Shown one piece after another: positions 1 to 11,449 of a stretch of 64,000 nt of DNA. Below the pieces are notes generated by a model. The model saw nothing but the letters and a program-made list of their open reading frames with translations, had not been told where the DNA came from and searched no databases. The stretch is from Pocillopora verrucosa (lineage: Eukaryota > Cnidaria > Anthozoa > Scleractinia > Pocilloporidae). The DNA is taken from contig NC_089318.1 of NCBI RefSeq assembly GCF_036669915.1, positions 20,230,405 through 20,294,404 on the forward strand, in the 5' to 3' direction. Every line of letters begins with the position of its first letter. The stretch's first letter is position 1. Made by a program: the position numbers and the translations under genes.

Positions 1-848
1 AAGAACATTGAAGGCATGTGGACGAGAGCTTCAGGCAGCTGCACCGTAGTAATTGCTTTGATTCTGTTGCATCTTTTTCTTGTGAAAGCGGAAATGCCAA
101 GCATCTTGTTGAATTTGCCAATGTTATACCACGAGGCGTTCACAGTTACTTCGGTGAAAATCTCTACGTTGCCACCAGCTGACAAGTCTACGGCTTTTAT
201 CAAATATACGCCACAATCTTCGAGCGCTAAAATCTCAGTGACTTCAGTGTTTGCTCTAATTTCAACCATTTTCTTGTCTTGAAAGTGTTCCAGCTGACTT
301 ATGATAAATCTCCTCAACCTTGACCAATCCAAGAACTCCTCCGCAGTCTCAATTCCCATTTCTATCTCATCTGTCGCGACGTCTCCTTGGTACTCCCAAG
401 GTTCTAGAACTCGGTAAAAGTCTTCTGGACGACCAAACACTTCGTAACTGGGGTCTTCGCTGACCATATTGGTGTACTCTTCTTTGAGTGCGTCATAAGT
501 ATCTAGAATTTCCTTGACAGGAACCAATGAACTTTTCAAGATAAAGTATCTGCCTCGACGCAGCGGATGTAACGTTTCACTTCGACCTACCTCTTGTCGG
601 AATCGACCGTACTTTCGGGTGAACTCGATGGTGGTGTGTAAATAGAAGAGGGCTGTCTCCTTGTCAGCGTAATGAAAACCAAGTCCTATGCGTCCCGGAG
701 TTGCGTCACTGCTTTCTCTCATCAACTCTCCATTTTTCTCCAAGAGATAAATTTGGAATTGTTGTGTTCTTGCCAATGCAAGAGCCGTGCAACAGCCACC
801 CACTCCTCCACCGATAACGACAATAGTCTGGCCTTTTGGAATGTCCAT
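1..848 (-). CDS. FAD-dependent oxidoreductase, array copy 1 (3' part cut by window edge)
   Basis: This is the N-terminal ~282 codons of the array gene, running off the window at base 1. It aligns without any indel to the intact copy at 26713-28044 (848 nt in both). The start is the ATG at 848, giving MDIPKG and then the Rossmann motif GGGVGG. A longer in-frame reading upstream begins with TTG, not ATG, so I did not use it. A splice acceptor (pyrimidine tract then TAG) lies at 870-871, and a donor (AAG then GTAAGT) at 1387 would join a 5' noncoding exon. Family (DAO-type flavoprotein) is inferred from the motifs described for the intact copy 3. I see no damage in the visible part. Confidence 0.75.
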   Translation of the reverse strand, partial: MDIPKGQTIVVIGGGVGGCCTALALARTQQFQIYLLEKNGELMRESSDATPGRIGLGFHYADKETALFYLHTTIEFTRKYGRFRQEVGRSETLHPLRRGRYFILKSSLVPVKEILDTYDALKEEYTNMVSEDPSYEVFGRPEDFYRVLEPWEYQGDVATDEIEMGIETAEEFLDWSRLRRFIISQLEHFQDKKMVEIRANTEVTEILALEDCGVYLIKAVDLSAGGNVEIFTEVTVNASWYNIGKFNKMLGISAFTRKRCNRIKAITTVQLPEALVHMPSMF

Positions 849-952
849 ATCTCGAACTCGCAAGTGGCCCTAAAAAGGGAAAGAACTTTTCAGGGCGATG
901 AAAACATTGAATCACCAGCATGTTGACTCGCCAAATTGACTGAACCTTTAAG

Positions 953-1093
953 ATGAATTCAAATGGCAAGCTTGCTGATGCGTTGCAGGGGTTCCTAGAT
1001 AAACATGATCAGGACATCCCAGATGGAAATTCGTGTTTGGAAAAGCTTAAGTCACGATCAGACGTTACGATCCCTTATGATTCGGCCGGATAA
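953..1093 (+). CDS. Conserved antisense micro-ORF in the oxidoreductase intron, copy 1 (46 codons)
   Basis: An ATG-initiated ORF beginning MNSNGKLADALQ lies on the strand opposite the oxidoreductase, inside the inferred intron between its 5' exon and coding exon. The same ORF recurs in seven other units with amino-acid changes but no frameshift. Here it reads through the common TAG into a five-codon extension ending YDSAG. It is hydrophilic, with no signal peptide or membrane segment and a single Cys near position 28. I do not recognise a family. It may be a microprotein, the first exon of a divergent transcript, or a noncoding stretch that stays open by chance. Confidence 0.35.
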   Translation: MNSNGKLADALQGFLDKHDQDIPDGNSCLEKLKSRSDVTIPYDSAG

Positions 1094-3114
1094 ACGATCG
1101 CGAGTTTGTAACGTTAACTTGCTTGAACGGCGGCCTATTTTATTAGCTACCCCAAGGTATAATATGTTGAATTTGAAGCCTGTGTTTTTATGGTTGCAAT
1201 GACGTAAGTTATGTACAGTTTCTACCCGTGTGCTTGCGTTGAATTCTGATTGTATTACAAGGAAAAAAATCGTCAAAAACATCAATCACACTCAAAGTTG
1301 CGGCTTCAGTCTAACCAGTCCAAATATCGAGAATTCCGCTAGATTCCGTGACACAAGGCTTAAAGTCAGCTTTACTAAAGGACTTACCTTGTTTTTTGAA
1401 GAAGCGTAAATGATGAGTAGAGTCAGCGGGTTGTTCTTTTTTATCGAGCTGTTACTAGTTGATGAATTTGGACGCACAAGCACCACCTTAAAACTTGAAT
1501 CACTATAGGTCCAAAAGTCTCTTTCCGCTCCTCACTCCTAAGATCTCAATCACGTTTCTAACCTTTCTTGTTTGATCTCTTGGTAACCCATAAAATACCC
1601 ATTAATACCGTTGCGAAACAATGGCGGTAAGACAACTGCTTATTATCCATGCTTATTAGCATTTCTACTTATGTTGAATAATGACAAAGTGCACGGGTCC
1701 TTGACCAAGTCGACCTCGCATATCAAATAGCTTCATACAACGACGAAGTCAGCAGGTCTCAGCCGAGAGACCTGCATGAGAATTTTATGAAATGTAGTTA
1801 AACTCTAAATCCTAATTTACCCATTCTGTTTGTCCGTCAGTATTTTTAAATATTAGAAAAATCACCCACTTCTGTAGTCGACTCATCAACGTCACGTTGC
1901 TGAGAGTTCTTTCCTCATTTTGGTCAAACTGGATGCTTCAAAAGCTTATATACAAAACATGTCCCACGGAATCAACACATGCGAAATATAAAGTGTTTTT
2001 CTTTCTACAAAATGGAATTTATCCTTATACCAAGTTTCTTTGTGGCGAATCTTGAAATTCACAAAGGATTACGATTTGTATGTATGACAATCATAACAGA
2101 GGTAGACAGATACTGTGTGCAAATTATTCAGTTCTAAAGATTGAGCGTACCCAGCAGGATTTTGCAATAGTATATTTTGGCATACAGCGAGGTTACAGTT
2201 CTTCAAAGTTCATCTTACTTGACTCACAGCGCGATGCATAATCCATGCAAATTATAACCCCCTTTCGTTCGTGACAATGTGTGCTCTTGCATGTCTTTTA
2301 CACTTTTGTGCCATCGAGTCTACCCTGAGTCACTGCATGTCTTTAAGTGTTACATTTGACTTCCTCTTCCCTAAGATCTTAGACAGATCGCTACAGGTCA
2401 TTCATACTCTCAATCGGGAAACTATTTATCAGCAACCTTTACGAATCAGTGATTTTTTGAGGGCGATGATTTTGATTGCTTATCGACATGCTTTTCAATT
2501 TGGGATGAATAATGAAAGACAGTTTGTTTTGAACATAAGAATAGTGGCTCTCGAACACGGGGGGAAGGGGGTTTATTGGAGGTATATTTTTCTTGGTATG
2601 TGCCGCAGGCCATATTTAGGCCTACCCCATTGTAGTCTGTTATGTGTCAAAATAGAGACACTATCTTAGTCACTTTTGAGTAAATTTGATTTTCGCGATC
2701 TCAAATTAGTCACCTTTTGTTAATGCATCTACCCTATAAAGCCTTTTAGTTAAGTCGTCATTAAGTTACACGAGAAAATTCTAATGCTGGCATAAAGCAA
2801 GTGAAACAAGAACGTGTTTGTGACACAATCAAAATCCATCGACCCCCAACCCTCTACCCATTGGTGATAAATAACGAGCGATTCCTTATGCAAAAAAGCA
2901 TGGAGAACAGAAACAATAATAGTCTAAGTTTTGCCAGACTGTTTAATCAAGAAATAAGTGCTTTGAAAACGTCACAAATCAGGGACAAATTTTGTTTGCA
3001 AGTTTTTCTTGGATAATTGTGTCTTATGTCTTTCAGCACGTGCACAGGTTAACTCATTTTACGCTTCGATCTCAATCACCAAAAAGATTTATATGAATTT
3101 GATTTATTTTTTAC
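1094..3114. repeat. Array unit spacer, 5' exon side (unit 1)
   Basis: Noncoding DNA shared with the other array units (compare 28290-30250). It holds the probable 5' noncoding exon of copy 1 (minus strand, ending at 1388), a short hairpin at 1752-1775, a G-run near 2555, and a block near 2815-3080 that also recurs at about 10,350-10,650. The ORF at 2271-2669 is not conserved in other units. Similarity to array units stops at about 3,115, where lectin gene B begins. Confidence 0.6.
1752..1775. other. Conserved 9-bp-arm hairpin of the array unit
   Basis: GCAGGTCTC, a 6-base loop, then GAGACCTGC. The same hairpin occurs near 24702, 28950 and 32355. One arm is mutated in units near 37360, 41685, 46010 and 54690. 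Function unknown. Confidence 0.45.
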
Positions 3115-4569
3115 GAACGCTGAGTTCCAGGTCACATTCTGGCAAGACTCGCTTAAGTTACTTTGAATAGCTTTGTCGAGCTGAGGGAAAAGGTATCATA
3201 AGATCGCCATTATTGTAATTACATTTTTTAAATAATTCATATTAAACATTATAATCCACTCGTTAATTTTCGAGCGACTCTATCGGTTGCCTTACGTCAC
3301 GTGGCACAAGATTACCGGAAAGTTATCACGCAATAGCCTCCAGTTACGTCGCTATTTGTTCTTCGATTATTTCCGTCGAAAGGAAACAAAGACAGCGGAA
3401 AAAAGCCAGCTTAAGACTTTCACTTTTTATCTTTATTACTTTACATAGTAGAAAACGAACTTGCTTCGTAGAATCGAGTGGTAGTGATACAAAAAAGTTG
3501 ATTTCAGATGCTGCTCCGGAAAGTACAAAAGAGTCAACAAAATTTTGCAGTCAACAACAGCTAAATTTGTTGGCCGTTTTACGGCTAACGATTAACCCTA
3601 TGGATGCCATATTAACGGTGGCTCGATAACGTCCCTGCTTATGTTTGACAAATAGGCTCACTGTAGTCATGCGTATGTTCAATGATGCATAATATATAAT
3701 GTGAAGATACGATGAGAAAAAAGAGTGGCACACCGGGAGCATCCAAGCGCGTCACTGATGATCTTACTCGATGACGACGTTTACCTTTGTCACTGTACAG
3801 TTCAGCACCGAGACATCATCGCTGGTTCTATCTGACTTAGACTTCACTTGGTTAGAGTAGGAAGCGCGGTATCCAAATTAAAATGGGACCTCTCTTAACG
3901 TTATAACTTATATATAAAGGAAAATGTGGCTTACTTGCCAGGAGATATAAGTATCAAAGTTATCGTGAGCGCAAAATGTTGGATTAAGAGGATGCATCAC
4001 AGTGATCAGACGAAAGGATTTTTAGTACATGCGCGGATTTGTGTGCGAATGAATGCAGCGGGATATGAAAGAAATAAAACTGAGAATAACTAAATGCAAA
4101 ATGGAAATTTAGAAAATGATCGATGTCCTAACAGTGGAAAATTATAAATAGTAAAAACTAAAGACACGTTACGAGAAAAGTAAATAGAAACGCTAAATTT
4201 TTACAACTGCTGTAAATTAAGGATTTAGTAACAAACTTCAATAACTTAATCTGTGGGAGTATTATTAAAGTACTGCAAGCAGACAAAACGGACAAAGAAA
4301 ATTCTAGCTTCTCATTTGCTATGTCACAAGTGCAAACATTACACAAACGTTTACCTTTGTCACTCTACTTTTCAGGTCTGTTATATCTTTGCTTGTTCTG
4401 TCCAATGTAGGCTTTACCTGGTTAGAGCACGAATAAAGATTTACAAGTTAAGTGATAAATGCATTCACAGCTTTTAAACAGGAACGTAGCTAGAATGAAC
4501 TTGTCTGGTCATTCGAAGTCTTCATACATGTGTGGACTCAATTTTACCTTGATTACGGTGCTGTTAAGC

Positions 4570-5640
4570 TCTGATCCTTGTAATCTGACTGGCTACTCGC
4601 TCCTTACTCCATAATAGAGAGTGAGTAATTACCGAATGACATTTTTTAGAATCCTTAACTAAGAAACTGTAAAATCTTTACCATTGTTGTCGTTCTGTTC
4701 AGTTTGGCGATGTCATTCTTTGTTCCATCCACTGCGGCTTTCACCTCGTTCATCGCAGAGTTGAAATTTTCAACCTAACGTGAAGATAAAGATACAATCT
4801 TTAACTTCTTTCAGCATTATCAGTTTTTTACATTCAGGTAGAAGCTTGCACTTTTTAAGAGTTTCCGGCCTTATTTCCAATTGACTTTAGAATAATTCCA
4901 CACTCGTTCTTAGGGTACTGTTACAAATGTTGTTATCTGACTGGCTACTCGCTACTTTCTCCATGATAGAGAGTGAGTAATTACCAAATGACATTTTTTG
5001 GAATCCTTAACTAAGAAACTGTAAAATCTTTACCATTGTTGTCGTTCTGTTCAGTTTGGCGATGACATTCTTTGTTCCATCCACTGCGGCTTTCACCTCG
5101 TTCATCGCAGAATTGAGATTTTCAACCTAACGTGAAGATAAAGATACAATATTTAACTTCTTTCGGCATTATCGGTTTTTTTCCTTCAGATAGAAGCTTG
5201 CACTTTTTAAGAGTTTCCGGCCCTATTTCTAATTGACTCTAGAATAATTCCATACTCGTTCTTAGGGTACTGTTACAAATGTTGTTATCTGACTGGCTAC
5301 TCGCTACTTACTCCATGATAGAGAGTGAGTAATTACCAAATGACATTTTTTAGAATCCTTAACTAAGAAACTGTAAAATCTTTACCGTTGTTGTCGTTCT
5401 GTTTAGTTTGGCGATATCATTCTTTGCTCCATCCACTGCGGCCTTCACCTCGTTCATCGAAGAGTTGAGATTTTCAAGATACACTTAACGTCTTTCGGCA
5501 TTATCAGTTTTTTCCTTCAGGTAGAAGCTTACACATTTTAAGAGTTTCCGGCCCTATTTCTAATAATTGATTTTAGAATAATTCGACACTCGTTCTTAGG
5601 GTACAGCCACAAATATTGTAATCTATATAGTGAGTAATTA
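4570..5640 (-). repeat. Tandem exon-plus-intron amplification in gene B (~350-bp units)
   Basis: About three units of ~350 bp repeat head to tail. Each has an intron piece containing TAGAGAGTGAGTAATTACC followed by a 93-nt coil exon (31 codons, phase 0, containing NEVKAAVDG). A more diverged fourth exon lies at 5691-5783. The copies are nearly identical, so the amplification is recent. Gene A has no equivalent array. The amplification interrupts an older coil exon whose 3' half survives near 4546-4580. Confidence 0.75.
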
Positions 5641-5805
5641 CCAAATGACATTTTTTAGAATCCTTAACGAGGCAACAGTAAAATCTTTACCGTTGATGTC
5701 GTTCTGTTCAATTTGACGATGTCATTCTTTGTTTCATCCACTGCGGCCTCCACTTTGATCATAGTAGAGCTGAGGTATTCAAGCTATGGTGGATAAATGA
5801 ATAAA

Positions 5806-5850
<45 letters not shown>

Positions 5851-5857
5851 TATAACG

Positions 5858-6012
5858 GGGTAATTTAGTATTATCAACTGGGTTGATAATGTAAGTTGGC
5901 TAAGTTCGTTAGAACGATTTGCGAAGGGCTAACGCTCGAAACGTCAGCTTTTAAACTCTTTTACGGTGGTCAATTTACGTTATCAAGTCAGGTGATAATA
6001 CTAAATTACCCT
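5858..6012. mobile_element. Palindromic fold-back element in gene B intron
   Basis: The ends read GGTAATTTAGTATTATCAACT and its complement, and the middle holds GCTAACGCTCGAAACGTCAG. The same element, less deleted, sits at the orthologous place in gene A (18374-18565), so it inserted before the A/B duplication. I remember this sequence as a common coral repeat but cannot name its family. Confidence 0.6.
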
Positions 6013-7288
6013 AAAATGGGAAGCGGTTCGTTAAAAATGTCATCGGAAAAAATAACCGACATTTGTTACAAGATGGACACACGTTTCAAAGAAGTCGAAC
6101 ACATTTCTCAGCAAAGAAAGCACAGGCTTACAGATAACATTACCCTTGTTATAGTGCTTTTACCCCAGTGAGGTCATCATTTCCTTTATCCGATGTAGAC
6201 TTCAATGTCTGATTTAAGTACAATTGTAGGCATTAATCTTGAAATTCAATAAAAATATCCAAATATTGTATATTCACCTGAACAGTTATTGTATTTCTTA
6301 TTGCAGGTAAGCACTTTGGTTAGCTAGTTCCAGGGGTGTTTCTGTTTAGGGGAAGGGGAAAAAGTGTCCTGGGATGAACGTAACCTACTCTGACTATGCC
6401 CCCTCGGTTTTTTAATTACTTCAGAATATTAGGGAGCTTTTTCGTATTGGTTATTCTCTCTTACGTTCCTTACCAAATCGGAAATGCTTGTCTCATTCTC
6501 CCCTAGGAAATCCTTCTTAGTCAGCTGATTTTTATGGTGTTGGGCCCCTGAAATAGAAATCAGTCCGTCGCAGGAGACACGATTAAAGTAAACAAAACAC
6601 ACAATCAAACAATTTAAGTTTTGTAACTGGGTCTTAAATTAAGATATAAAGAAAATTTCAATAAAAAAGGAGAAAAACTTGAATAAAACCTAACCATTTT
6701 GTTCAGAGCATCCACACCTGCGACCAATTTTTTCAGAAATTATCAGCAGACCCACGAGAAGGGAAACCGTCAAAATTAAACACGTGATAATGGCCAGCCA
6801 CAATAGACCATAACTGGACCGTTGCTTGCTTGGTTTGATGCGTTCTAGATCTTCTTGAGAGATCCTTGGGTCATCTTCCGTTTCGGTGTGATTCTGCTCG
6901 TCATCATTTTCATCAACTGATTCAAGATGTATGGGCAGCTCATCTTCTTTATACCCTAGATTTGCAAAGGCTCGTGCTATCCTCCTGTGCATTTGGATAT
7001 CTGTCTGTGAAGTGTTTTAAGAAGTGTGTATTTTTGAAGAAATCATTTGACCTGTAACTCAAATTTATCAATTATGACGGTTTAGTTTGTTTCTACACTC
7101 ATTCACAACTTTGATCTTTCATATCATAACATTTCGTTTCTTTTATTTGAAGTGATTCTAAAATAAAAAAATTGATGAAAGCAGAATTGGAGACCTAGTC
7201 TGAGGAAGAGGTTCGTTCAAATTTTTCACTGTTTTTCATCGCGAAAAAAGAAAATTGTAGGAGCTAACATCGCATAATCAAGCGGGAA

Positions 7289-7324
7289 ATTTGGCCCATA
7301 ATTTGGCCCATAATTTGGCCCATA
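7289..7324. repeat. 12-bp tandem repeat, 3 copies
   Basis: ATTTGGCCCATA is repeated three times in perfect tandem. The paralogous site upstream of gene A (near 19865) has only one partial unit, so this expanded after duplication. Confidence 0.85.
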
Positions 7325-9736
7325 AAATAATGCCCATAAAAGCACGAGTAACGCCTGCGAAAAAGTTGTGCACAATTCTTTCAGTCCTTTCATTCTAAAA
7401 GCTTGAAGGCAAACGGCTTTTATTTCTGTTGTGGCGGCGTTTTATATTTTCTAGACCATACTTGCACAATTTTCATATGAAACTTTGAAGATAAGTACTA
7501 TTCAATGGTGTAACATTATACATGATTGTACTTTGTGGCTTTTCTTTTGTCACCGAGATTACATTGACTAGTATTTGTTTTCCAATGCACGGGAGAAATG
7601 GTTACTTTCAGCTAAAAGTAAATTCAGCTTGGCAACACTAGTTTGAATCATTTTCCATAGAGGTTGATACGGTATATGAGCTGATGATTGGAGTCGAGGG
7701 AACCAGTCAGAACACCAGAACACCAGAAATACGATATCCGGAGTTTCAAATTTGATGAATATATATTTGACACAACACAGGATGTTTTACATAAAAATTT
7801 CGGTTTCTATCTAAGACTATTCATGAGGAAGATAAAAATGCAATTAAATTCGAAATTTGAAACTCGCAAAGCTTTAACAACGTTTCTCAGCGAGAACTCG
7901 GTCAAAGCAGTCGTTTATTTCGTAATTGGTATTGTTTCAGTCTTCTAATGAACACCCTCCTCTTTCATTACTTCGCCCTCAAAGCCATCATTAATAGTCA
8001 CACACACTATTAAAGGTTATTGTGGAGAAGCTCTTGAAGTGAAAGTATCATCAATTTGAAACAAAGCTTTTACAGTCTTATCTGGTGTAGCAATTCTCTC
8101 TGAAAAGCGACTTCATTTGTTTCAAATGAGCCCCTCTCGCGCACAAAAAATGTGCTTTGGGCGACTTATAAACCAAATCCTTTTCTTTCATTTTCTCAGA
8201 AGGATAATGGGTATATCTACTATTCTATGAAGGATATGGGGGAATGGAAAGACTCCCTGATTTGGACAGGAAGGTGAAACATTTGAGCAATTGTCTTGCT
8301 GTTCAATCTTATGCATGCCTTTCAATGAGTGTATCAAAGGCTGCCCTATAACTGTGGATGACGAACACTTCGTAAAATAAATATTCTTTCCTCAGGTGAC
8401 TACGGCAATTTTCTAAGAAATTTATCTCCCTATTGGCTACTCAGCGGGTCAAGATATCTCTCGAAAAACCGTCACTAATTTCATTGGCACCGAAAGGGAG
8501 TCGAGGCATCTCTCTCCTTTGGATATGGAGTTTGTGACACCGTATTGTCTACCATCACTATGCTAATCTAGTAATGGACGAAAAACAGGGGTTTTGAATT
8601 TCCTTTTTATTTTAAAATGTTTTAGTAGCACAGGATGTGTTAGCAAAGGGACGAGAGCCACATATGTTTCTACATAAAACTTTCCGTTTCTGTCTGGGGC
8701 TGTTCGTGACAAGGGAGTAAAATACAATTAAAATTTGAAAGATGAAACTCACAATCAAGTTTCCAACGTGTTTCAGTGATCACTTGATCGAAGCAGCCGT
8801 TAAATCGAAATTTTTTCAGCTCTCTTACTACCACTTTCCTCTTTCTTTTCTTCGCTTAAGTTCTTAAAGAGACAGTATCATTAATTTCTAACAAGGCTTT
8901 TGTAATCTTTACTCGTGTAGCCAGTCCCTCTGATAAGGGTACCTTTTGCTTCATATTCGTCATTCTCGTGCAAACGTGTGCTTTGCACGACTAAGGCGTG
9001 TAACATTTCCTTTTCATTTTTCTTACAATTAACAAACAAAAGTTTTATATCTGACTCTGGGAAGGTTGTTGTGCATGGTGAGATTCCCCGAATTGAAAAG
9101 CCAGTTTACAACTAAACATAAACTGAACAATTGAGGAATTGTTTTCCTGTTTAATATTGTACGTGTTATCATCGATAGTGGACATGAGACTGAAACGCAC
9201 CCAGTTGTTTAATTTTCCTCTCCTTTGTCGACCCTGAAATCCCACATGCCCGAAGCTGTTGTTTAAAATCCAGTAAGGCGAAGGATTGAAAAAAAAGGTA
9301 CCGAAAAGCTTACAATGCTGATCTATTGCTTCTAAAAGTCACAATTTGGAATAATAGCGTTTTTCTGCAATCCCAAACCTTAGTAACGTGTCTAAAATAT
9401 GTCTCTAACGCATAAACAAGTTGAAGATTCTCCCTGCTAAATCTTAACACACCATGGGAAAATATCCGTCTGCAGATATTAAGCACTCAGTCTTCGTTAC
9501 AGACCCAGCCCGTGCTCCTATCAACGAATTTGTAAGCGGCTGCCTTCTCCATTTTGGATGTTGTTCACTTCATTTCTTTTTCAGTTGCTAAATATCTTCA
9601 CGGACAAAATTTCGGCCTTATTTTCACCACATCTCTTAGAGTAAGCTGAGATGTTGTTACTACGTAACTGAGCCTTTGGTCCAAATAACAACTCAATATA
9701 ACTGTTCTCATCTAAAGAACAATGTTATGTACTCAC

Positions 9737-9835
9737 CACGCTTTGCTATGTTTACCAGCTTCACCACGTACAGCGATGATCTGATTGAGAGCGATGACCA
9801 TAAAATCAGGTTCGCTCAGGTCACGAGACCTTATG
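9737..9835 (-). other. Candidate upstream first exon of gene B
   Basis: On the minus strand an open stretch with an ATG (MVIALNQIIAVRGEAG) ends in a good splice donor (GTG then GTGAGT). The same stretch and donor are conserved at 21970 upstream of gene A. It could be a 5' UTR or alternative first exon of these genes, about 2.8 kb upstream of the anchor exon. No transcript support is available, and the exon boundary on the 5' side is not defined. Confidence 0.25.
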
Positions 9836-10289
9836 GAAAGCCGTGCCTTGGAAAAGAGAAGATTGGGGTCGAACAATGAGGCATGCGCACCTTCACTAGA
9901 AATCGAATATCCTTTCGTGTTATCAAATATCGCTTTGAAATTCCATGTTTAAATTGGCCAGTGGAAAATATTCTGTGAATTCTCTCTTTATATGGTTGAA
10001 AATAATTTCACATCTAAGTTCGAAACAAAAACGTCACTCGAAGGTATGCTGTCCTTTATAATAAGGTTCCTTTGTCTATTCCTTGGTGGATGGTATATGC
10101 ACATCTTTGGGAAAGGCGTATCACTTCCGTAAGAAAGCAAAATACAATGTTATTTTTCGGATAGAAAGTACGTTAGGTAAACACTCTGTTTACCACTGTA
10201 CAGTTCATCGAACATCAGCCTTCAAAACCTCAAACGTCAGGAAGAAACATGAATAAATCTTCCAAAAAAAAGGTGAATTAAGGTTAATT

Positions 10290-10660
10290 AGCTGCAAAAG
10301 AGGGGAGGGGTGGGTCATAACAATATTACAGAGCAGTATGGGGAAATCAGTGTTTATTGTGACACAACGAAAATTCATTGACCCCCACCCCTCTCCCCGT
10401 TGGCGATAAATTATGAGCGATCCCTTATGAAAAAAGCGTGGAGAACAGAAACAATAATAATCGAAATTTGCCAGACTGTTTGATCAAGAAGTAGGTGCTC
10501 TGAAAATGTCAAAAATAAGGGACAAATTATATTTGTAAGTTGTTCGTGGATACATGTGTAATAAGTCTTTCAAAGATACCAGTTATATTATTCTTGTATT
10601 GTTCCCTCCACGTGTACAATTAACTCATTTTACGCCTCTCAATCACCAACATAGCTGGTC
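10290..10660. repeat. Fragment of oxidoreductase-array spacer among lectin genes
   Basis: This block matches the array spacer near 25710-25990: GTGACACAACGAAAATTCAT, then the ACCCCCACCCCTCTCCCC stretch, a TTTGCCAGACTGTTTGATC segment and the ACGTGTACAATTAACTCATT end. It is a diverged array fragment with no coding content, lying between lectin copies. Confidence 0.6.
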
Positions 10661-10689
10661 ATTATGTTGCTTCTGAATAATTTATTTGG

Positions 10690-11250
10690 AACCCGGTTTA
10701 GCTTGTAAGCGTTCGGCGGGAGAAACTCACGAACACACAACCTAGATATTTTCAAATGGGCATTTTGTACAAATAAAAGAGACGACTTACAAGTATTTAA
10801 AAAATAGAAGAGTTTAAAAATTACAAAGGTGGATCGACATTATATATTCCAGTTATACAATAACACTGGGTATTCCCCGGTACAAGTTGAGGCAACAAGG
10901 TCACGTGACACAAAGCCATATCGTACGAACGAAACTCTTTGAAAGAATATTACTGGTGATGTTCCTCAAATGGTGTCACCAATTTTTACAGCTTACGCCC
11001 TGCATAAGGACAATCTTCACTTAAACATTTACTTCATGAGCATCACAAAATCGAACCAAACAATTCTATAAAAGTCAAAATTCTACGCTGTTAATGGTTT
11101 GATAATAGACTCTGGAAACTTTTTTTTTCGCGCTACGTAAAACATTTTAGGGTTGATAAGTACAAAAGCATCCATTGAAGGAAAAAAATTTGCTCACTTA
11201 TCTATCCTTAGACATCACCTAAGACTGACAGTCTCTCTTAAATGCTGAAA
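10690..11250 (-). repeat. 3' flank of a third lectin copy (gene C)
   Basis: Closely similar to 13020-13560, the DNA just downstream of gene A (shared landmark: CAAATGGGCATTTTGTACAA). It marks the downstream end of gene C, whose fibrinogen exons are missing from the interval that follows. Confidence 0.6.
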
Positions 11251-11449
11251 AAAAGGAAGTCACAGGAAAAAAGGTAAATTTTGCTCTCTCTCTATCAGCG
11301 ACCTCATCACCTGACGAAGAAGCCTCTTTATTCATCCGAAGTAGACTAATGAATTTGATTATAAACATCGTGCTTCATAAGCACCTCCGTGCTCAGACAA
11401 TCATTAATGCTTTCAAGACCAATTATGAGGTTAAAAAATACTTTCTTTT

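Larger units (their letters stand above)
3115..6992 (-). pseudogene. Gene B: truncated type II membrane coiled-coil lectin-like gene, fibrinogen domain lost
   Basis: This is a paralogue of gene A. Exon 1 (6691-6992) encodes an acidic cytoplasmic tail, a membrane helix around LLWLAIITCLILTVSLLVG, and GRRCGCSEQN. Exon 2 is 6474-6547. Coil exons of 93 nt lie at 5691-5783, about 5386-5476, 5034-5126 and 4682-4774; coil exons of 63 nt lie at 4355-4417 and 3785-3847. The exon opening LDKAIQSNLSESC starts near 3175 and is cut off at about 3115, where array-unit DNA begins, so every fibrinogen-domain exon is missing. Two further defects: the acceptor of the 3785-3847 exon reads CAAGTG where gene A has CAGGTG, which shifts the AG and the frame, and the exon at 5386-5476 has lost its acceptor to a small deletion. 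It could still make a membrane-anchored coiled-coil stub. Confidence 0.7.
6993..10290. repeat. Duplicated upstream region of gene B (pairs with 19524-22130)
   Basis: Noncoding DNA colinear with the region upstream of gene A. It differs by indels: a 12-bp tandem repeat at 7289-7324, and about 800 bp at 8170-8990 that A lacks and that is a diverged tandem copy of about 7770-8160. A possible minus-strand upstream exon ends at 9737. The region from 9,950 to 10,290 is AT-rich and shows nothing recognisable. The ORF at 7688-7948 is not preserved in the paralogue. Confidence 0.6.

Noticed and set aside
2271..2669. 132-codon plus-strand ORF in the unit 1 spacer
   Set aside because: The homologous stretches in other units are interrupted or much shorter, and it has no domain or composition signal.
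4570..5640. CRISPR-like or satellite array
   Set aside because: The ~350-bp repeats contain coding exons with splice signals. They are intragenic exon duplications in a eukaryotic gene.
7688..7948. 86-codon plus-strand ORF upstream of gene B
   Set aside because: The paralogous sequence near 20510-20750 has indels and stops, so the ORF is not conserved.
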